DNA from: Orobanche coerulescens
Lineage: Eukaryota; Streptophyta; Magnoliopsida; Lamiales; Orobanchaceae
Direction of reading: 5' to 3'
Length of the DNA stretch: 64,000 bases
NCBI GenBank assembly: GCA_033398695.1
Contig: CM065818.1
Span: forward strand, 37,906,001-37,970,000
The notes beneath the pieces were generated by a model. It made no database searches, was not told where the DNA came from, and saw only the letters and a list, made by a program, of their open reading frames with translations. The translations under genes and the position numbers were made by a program. The number at the start of each line of letters is the position of its first letter. Position 1 is the stretch's first letter. This document shows positions 59,127-64,000 of the stretch, piece after piece.

Positions 59127-59283
59127 TCTCAAAGAAAGAAAGGAGAAAAGGATTTTTTTTCTTACCCAAAGATGAAATTAATCGATGATCGGCAGTCGAA
59201 TCTCTCAGAAGCGTTCTTCAGCAAAGTCCTTCTTTCTCCAGAGATGAAGCGCGTAAGAGTTTTGACGCTGCGTCCTCACGTCC

Positions 59284-59290
59284 TTTTATA
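59284..59290 (-). promoter_or_regulatory. TATA box of the antisense gene
   Basis: TATAAAA on the minus strand in CCTATAAAAGGACG, about 160 bases upstream of the ATG at 59126, leaving room for a 5' untranslated leader of about 130 bases. Confidence 0.65.
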
Positions 59291-59639
59291 GGAGGCAAAA
59301 AGGACTCCTGTGCAATTAAGAAGAATCTCAGGGGTCGGAAGTGCAGCCGTCACATTCATTGACTCCCTCGAGACCCGCGTACGCGTATTTTCACGGACGC
59401 GTCAGTCGAGGAGTCATTAATGACCGTTGATATCCTCCGACAGAAGCCCGACACGTGCGCGGAGACTTTTCCACGCCCATTGCCATTTCCCGCGCAGTTT
59501 AGCGGCCAACCAGGTCGTCCAAACTCAGAATCTATCAGTTCAAATACGATCGCCAGTTCATTTAAACGCAGAGGAGCTCGTCAAAAGTTCAGCGATCGCC
59601 AAGAGAACCACCTCACCCCACGTTTCCAACATAGGAGCG

Positions 59640-59653
59640 AGCTGGGGGGCAAT
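59640..59653 (+). other. Polypurine tract of element H
   Basis: AGCTGGGGGGCAAT directly precedes the LTR start TGTTGTGTC; same tract as element D. Confidence 0.85.
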
Positions 59654-60754
59654 TGTTGTGTCAAGATTTATTCATCCCGACAGGCGATCGACTATAAGGC
59701 CGAGCGACCGAGTCAACACCAGTCAAACTATGGCTAGCTCGCCAAATAGAAGAAACCAGACCACCATCAGGTACCTAGCGATCGACTCCCAAGGCGATAG
59801 CCCTTTGGCATGTGGCGATCGACTCTAGTGCACGGCTAAGGATGGTCGACCCACGCCCCAAACAGAAATGATCGCCCGTCAAAGTCATCGAAGACTGGAT
59901 CTCAGAGCAGCACCCACGTGCAGATCCACAAAAGGCGCTGACAGACAAGACCTTTGACCCCAGCCTGTCACCTACCTCACCTACCGACAGGTCCGCCGAA
60001 AGTTACAAAGTGGGACCGCCGTGGCCGACTCAGACGCGTGCAGATCCCCATCGATCACATACTGGCTGCCAGCAGCAGCCGCGGACTTTAAGGGAACAAG
60101 CCCATGTGCTAAAAGACGATCGCCCGATTATTATAATACAGCAAAGGCGATCGCCCGGCATATCCAAGTCCTATAAATAGAGAACCTCCTCCTACTGGAA
60201 AAAGGTTCCCAATTCATTCACCTACATTCCGAATTCATTCACAGAAATACAGAAGAAGATACATATCATCAAGCTCCTAGCTTTCTCGCCGGAATCTACC
60301 TCAGGATTTCTCTCTCCGAATCTCTCATCCAGAAGACGATCGACAGAGGCAAGAAGTCTCCACAAGACAGATTCCAGGAGATTCATATGCCCAGGAGCTC
60401 AAGCATCCAGCTAATACTCACCGTGAGAGACTGTCGATCTCTCACCGCCGCGACTGTTCATCTCCTTTGTTACAAGAACTCACAGAGCATCACATCTGGT
60501 TCTTCCGGCAATCTACACGCTCACTAGCTAAGATAACAAGAATCTTTACACTCATTGTAATTGTATTCTTACATTAGTACTTGTATCCTCGAATATTAGT
60601 ATTAATAATATCTCGCGTGAGCATTCAAGCCCGGGACTAACAACCCCGGCAAATCTTGTGTTATTTATCTTTCTCACGGAAGTGTTCTCGCATTTGTTTG
60701 CTATCCATCCATTCGAGCAATATCTATCTCCGGATAATATTTTGAGTAGCAACA
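59654..60754 (+). repeat. 3' LTR of element H (1101 bp)
   Basis: Pairs with 46955-48062; TATA box at 60172-60179; ends at target duplication CGCGC. Small deletions near 60020. Confidence 0.92.
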
Positions 60755-60759
60755 CGCGC

Positions 60760-61055
60760 GAGGACACCTTACACACCAACCCACTTTTTATTAAGCCTTT
60801 AAATACAAGCCAAAACATCCATCCACAATCAATATGGGACAACTAACATCATATATATCATGTTAGTTCCTATTCCAACATCCAACTTTAACATATAATA
60901 TCTCACTCATCGAAAATCGGTTTAGAAATATTAAATATATCACGTTCATCTACTCATGACTTAGATTAGCATTCAATAAATATTTTAATTAAATAATATA
61001 TTTAATTAACAATATTTATTCTTAATAAATGGTTAATTACTAAACCATTTCCAAC
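60760..61055 (-). repeat. 5' LTR of copia element E, segment right of H
   Basis: Matches 27470-27621 joined to 30900-31059, showing the site before the Helitron inserted. The last base of the expected CCAACA end is missing. Confidence 0.88.
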
Positions 61056-61412
61056 CGAGCAGTGTGCTCTATCCCAAGCAAAAGTGAGACCATATTACAA
61101 AGCAAGGAGCTCGGTATGAAGGTTATTAGCGATGCCAATAGACCCCGCAAAGCCACCTGGTCAACTACCATCACTATTCCTCAAAAGGCCACCAGGGCCA
61201 GCCTTGCCAAGATTCCCGGTACTACTATCGTTCACATTGAGAATAATAGAGTTAATCCTAGAAGGATGCCAAGAAATTAATCTAGGAATGGTTTCCTTAT
61301 GCACCACACCTAGAAAATATTTCAAAATAAGAGAAGCCAAGTTGTGAATTAAAAGCATGAGAGAATAGTTACTTGTTGTTTCAGAGGCAATAAGGAATTC
61401 CCTGTGCCACAC
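61056..61412 (-). pseudogene. N-terminal part of a LINE-type RNase H domain
   Basis: On the minus strand it encodes WHPSRINSIILNVNDSSTGN and GGLLRNSDGS, the first strand and glycine-rich turn of the plant RVT_3 RNase H fold, where an Asp-bearing NVDGS is usual (here NVNDSS). A stop interrupts it, but the series continues in another frame to 61056 and then, past element E, at 26782. Further upstream, beyond the MITE, 61740-61810 appears to hold more of the same gene (WCLWKVRN-like). The copy is inactive. Confidence 0.72.
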
Positions 61413-61702
61413 GAAATTTTACTATTTTAAAAATATTTTGTTATAAAATAAAATTTTATTATTACATAATATACCATATTAACATATATATCAAAAAATC
61501 AGAATTTTAAAAAATCATATACCATAGTTTTGGATATTTTGATTATAAAATTATTATTTTGATTGATTATTCCAAAACTATGGTATATGATTTTTTAAAA
61601 TTCTAATTGTTTGATATATATGTTAATATGATATATTATGTAATAATAAAATTTTATTTTATAACAAAATATTTTTAAAATAGTAAAATTTCGTGTGGCA
61701 CA
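61403..61702. mobile_element. Fold-back MITE (about 300 bp, arms about 132 bp)
   Basis: Starts TGTGCCACACGAAATTTTAC and ends with its reverse complement. The arms differ at only a few positions and enclose a 34-base AT-rich loop. It lies in the LINE remnant. GGAATTCCC (left) and GGGATCCC (right) may be a decayed target duplication or outer arm. No coding capacity. Confidence 0.85.
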
Positions 61703-61740
61703 CAAAAGTGTGGCACATGGGATCCCTTGCCAACAGCAGT

Positions 61741-62439
61741 GTTCCTTACCTTCCAAAGACACCAAACAACTGCAAGAAACAAACGGCGATCATAAAAATA
61801 TATCATAAAAATAATAGTATAATAAATCCTTTAGAATAATTTAAGTGAACACCATAATTTAAGTAAATCCTTTAGAATAATTAGTAACTAAATATAATTG
61901 AACACCATAATTTAACATCCTTTAGAATATTATTTTAGAATAATAGTCCCAAGGATTGAGAGGTCATATCATAAAAACTAATACTCAACCAATGTTATCA
62001 TTTTGAAGTTTAAACTAGTGAACGTAATTATCACGTCCAATATGGCGTAATTTTTTCGACTAGCATCTCAAGCATCTGTTCATACATCACATTCAAAGCG
62101 ATAAAAATCATATAAAAATGAATAAAATAAATTTGTCCAATTATCATGGTCTTCATTCTTGATTTAAACCCGAGAAAATCTTTGGCTTGATATCTCCCAC
62201 TGGATCAAGCATCTCGTCGTCTCCTCCTCGACCGGGTCATGAATTTCAAAATTTAGACTTTTCCATTTATGCAAATGAATTATATAAAAATTCCAAATTA
62301 ATGTAATACCTTCGCCTTTACTATTGTATTTTTTGATTTAAACCAAGTATTTTCGCACCATATCTGTATTGTTGTAGCTAGTGTATCGACGAATTATGTT
62401 AAGTTGGAATCATGGTCATTTATACTATATTAATTGTTG
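61741..62439. other. AT-rich flank
   Basis: Apart from a short LINE-like piece near 61740-61810 (minus), I see short AT-rich direct repeats (TTTAGAATAATT, CACCATAATTTAA near 61830-61930) and no gene. Confidence 0.5.
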
Positions 62440-62479
62440 GGTGATATTGGGAGAATTCCATTTATGCTTGTTGTAGAAC

Positions 62480-62798
62480 TTAACGTACGTTAACCTATCT
62501 TCTTTACGTACGCTATGTACGTACGTAACATTCATATGTTAACGTACGTAATGCGAGAGATCCATCAACAGCCCGCCTTTCGGCAGGTGGGACCGAACGG
62601 GGGTAGGTGGTCGGGAGTCAATCGCGACAGCCAAGTCAACGGCTATTACGTACGTAATAGTTATATATTTACGTACGTAACGATTTGCGTATTTTAAGTC
62701 AGAAAGATCTGATAAAATTGATTACGTACGTAATGTTCATGAGATTACGTACGTAAGGGCTTTAACGTACGTTAACCCCCTCTCTTTAACGTACGTAA
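62480..62798 (+). promoter_or_regulatory. Array of ten TTACGTACGTAA / TTAACGTACGTTAA palindromes
   Basis: Copies start at 62480, 62504, 62516, 62539, 62646, 62669, 62722, 62745, 62762 and 62786. Pairs are spaced 23-24 bases (62480/62504, 62516/62539, 62646/62669, 62722/62745, 62762/62786). Intervening bases differ. The last copy ends 14 bases before the TATA box. Confidence 0.85.
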
Positions 62799-62812
62799 TG
62801 CTGAGTTCAGGT

Positions 62813-62819
62813 TATAAAA
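62813..62819 (+). promoter_or_regulatory. TATA box downstream of the palindrome array
   Basis: TATAAAA in GGTTATAAAAATATG, followed by a C/T-rich leader. Confidence 0.65.
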
Positions 62820-64000
62820 ATATGACTTGCCTTTCATTTCCTGCTCGACCCATTCAACCTCCCCACTGAGAAAACGATTCCCTTCCCTGCCAACTCCATT
62901 TCTAGCCCTTCTAACTTGTGTTGGAGCTTCAGCACTTGGTTTGTGACTTGGAGATTAGGAGATTGAAGTGTGTCCCTTGAAGTGTTGGTGTTGTTCTTCA
63001 TTTTGAGGTTGGTCTTTCTTTAACTCATATTAAATCTATGCTTATGATGATGTTAGTATATAAACACTTCACATAATTTTAGTTTAAGCTAGTATAAACT
63101 TGATAAATTGATTGAATCATGCTCAAACTAAGTGAAGATCAACATTTAGGGGTATTAGTATTACTTCTTGATGTATAATAACTTCATAATATGGTTGTGT
63201 TGATAATGACAGATAAAACCTGATTTATAACATGATAATCGGAAGTTGATTATAGTCTCAACACTAGGAACATGTTAGGGATGAAATCCTTAATGATTAG
63301 AGGTGAGAGATACTAATATTATCTTGAACATTCAATTGATTCTTGAAGGTAATATGGAACCATAATTTTGGCCTCTAAAACCAATACATTCGTAATAAAT
63401 TGTTGGAAGAATTATGTTAACCCTTTGAAGATAATTTTCACAAGATGGGATGAAGTTACATTTAGAATTCCAAGTATCCAATGATATAACTAGGCTTTTA
63501 ATAAATTCTTCAAAAGTAAAACAATGGATTTTGATAGAAGGAAGTTGTAATCTTCATATGTTCAAGTTAATCGATTTCGTTGATAACTTAAAAGGGTGTT
63601 ACTCACTACATTAATATGTTGATAATGTTCTTAAGAGGATTGTAGTGAATATGGTGATACAAATGCAGTAGATGAGTAGCCGAATTCCATTTCATTAATC
63701 CGTGTGTGTTAGGAGACGTAAATCAAGATGATGTTCTTAGTTCACTAAAAACTTGAACTTATGCTTTCATATAGGAATCAGTTTTAATGTAATCGTTGGT
63801 AAAATAATGAAGAACGTAATTAAACACAAACTTATATCGTAATCGGAAGTGCCGATGATTTGAAAAGATGTTTTCACAATGTTACATTGGTAATAATTTG
63901 GACTTCAAGTATTTGACATTAATGTTAGAATATGTGAATGAACATGATAAACATATGATGCTTTGTAATTGGAACATTAAAGTGATCAATAGGATAATTG

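Larger units (their letters stand above)
46955..60754 (+). mobile_element. Element H: pol-less Tat-like Ty3/gypsy complex with three LTRs
   Basis: The order is LTR (46955-48062), unit 1 (48063-52756), truncated LTR (52757-53628), unit 2 (53629-59653), LTR (59654-60754). CGCGC is duplicated at 46950-46954 and 60755-60759, so the whole complex entered as one piece or grew by later LTR recombination. Each unit carries gag and an antisense gene but no protease, reverse transcriptase or integrase. Units 1 and 2 are closely similar. Unit 1 lacks its last 1.2 kb, and the middle LTR lacks its first 235 bases. Confidence 0.9.
26783..61055 (-). mobile_element. Element E: Ty1/copia retrotransposon, with four nested insertions
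   Basis: The 3' LTR is 26783-27621 plus 30900-31059. The 5' LTR is 46300-46954 plus 60760-61055. Gag, protease, integrase, reverse transcriptase and RNase H follow in copia order on the minus strand between 46235 and about 31690. Removing the Helitron, F, G and H leaves about 6.6 kb, normal for copia. Target duplications are CAAGC (26778-26782) and CGAGC (61056-61060), with one mismatch. The element is broken by the insertions and by its own stops and frameshifts. Confidence 0.9.
62440..64000 (+). repeat. Element I: LTR-like region, runs off the right edge
   Basis: It has a palindrome array (62480-62798), a TATA box (62813), a pyrimidine-rich leader and then long non-coding AT-rich sequence. 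This order is the same as in the LTRs of A, B and C, although the sequence is not alignable with them by eye. Neither LTR end is certain, so this is inferred from layout. Confidence 0.5.

Noticed and set aside
60552..60842. Minus-strand frame across the right end of H's 3' LTR
   Set aside because: Spans the junction between H and the copia LTR; repeated without the tail in the other LTRs.

Overview
The window is a piece of a plant nuclear genome, probably a dicot, made almost entirely of nested transposable elements. The signs are TG..CA long terminal repeats (LTRs), tRNA-Met primer sites, plant Ty3/gypsy and Ty1/copia proteins, a Helitron and a fold-back MITE. I see no intact host gene, no tRNA or rRNA gene, and no prokaryotic feature. 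I name the elements A to I.

Left cluster, 1-25799. Element B (plus strand, LTRs about 2.65 kb) is a gag-only relative of Tekay-type gypsy elements. Its 5' LTR is broken by element A, which has almost no coding sequence and whose left part lies outside the window. Its 3' LTR is broken by element C (11736-20010, minus, almost no coding sequence, target duplication GTTTC) and element D (20398-24519, minus, gag-only, Tat-like, target duplication AGTGG). Both breaks can be checked inside the window, because B's other LTR shows the uninterrupted sequence.

Right cluster, 26440-61800. A LINE-type RNase H gene remnant (minus) is split by a roughly 6.6 kb copia element E (26783-61055, minus). E holds four later insertions. 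They are a 3.3 kb Helitron (27622-30899) in its 3' LTR, a broken Tekay chromovirus F (33836-42438) in its integrase, a lone LTR G (43694-45666) in its gag, and a Tat-like complex H (46955-60754) in its 5' LTR. H has the order LTR-gag-antisense gene-truncated LTR-gag-antisense gene-LTR and has no polymerase. A 300 bp fold-back MITE sits in the LINE remnant. A further LTR-like promoter region (I) runs from about 62440 off the right edge.

How the parts relate. A, B, C and F share LTR ends, a hairpin just upstream of the polypurine tract, and arrays of 12-14 bp palindromes upstream of the TATA box. F is the only one that carries polymerase, so its family could plausibly mobilise A, B and C in trans. 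H and D are pol-less Tat relatives. H also carries a spliced gene on the opposite strand with its own TATA box. The two most unusual observations are the palindrome arrays with a 20-24 bp period, found in five LTR families with different palindromes, and the spliced antisense gene of H.
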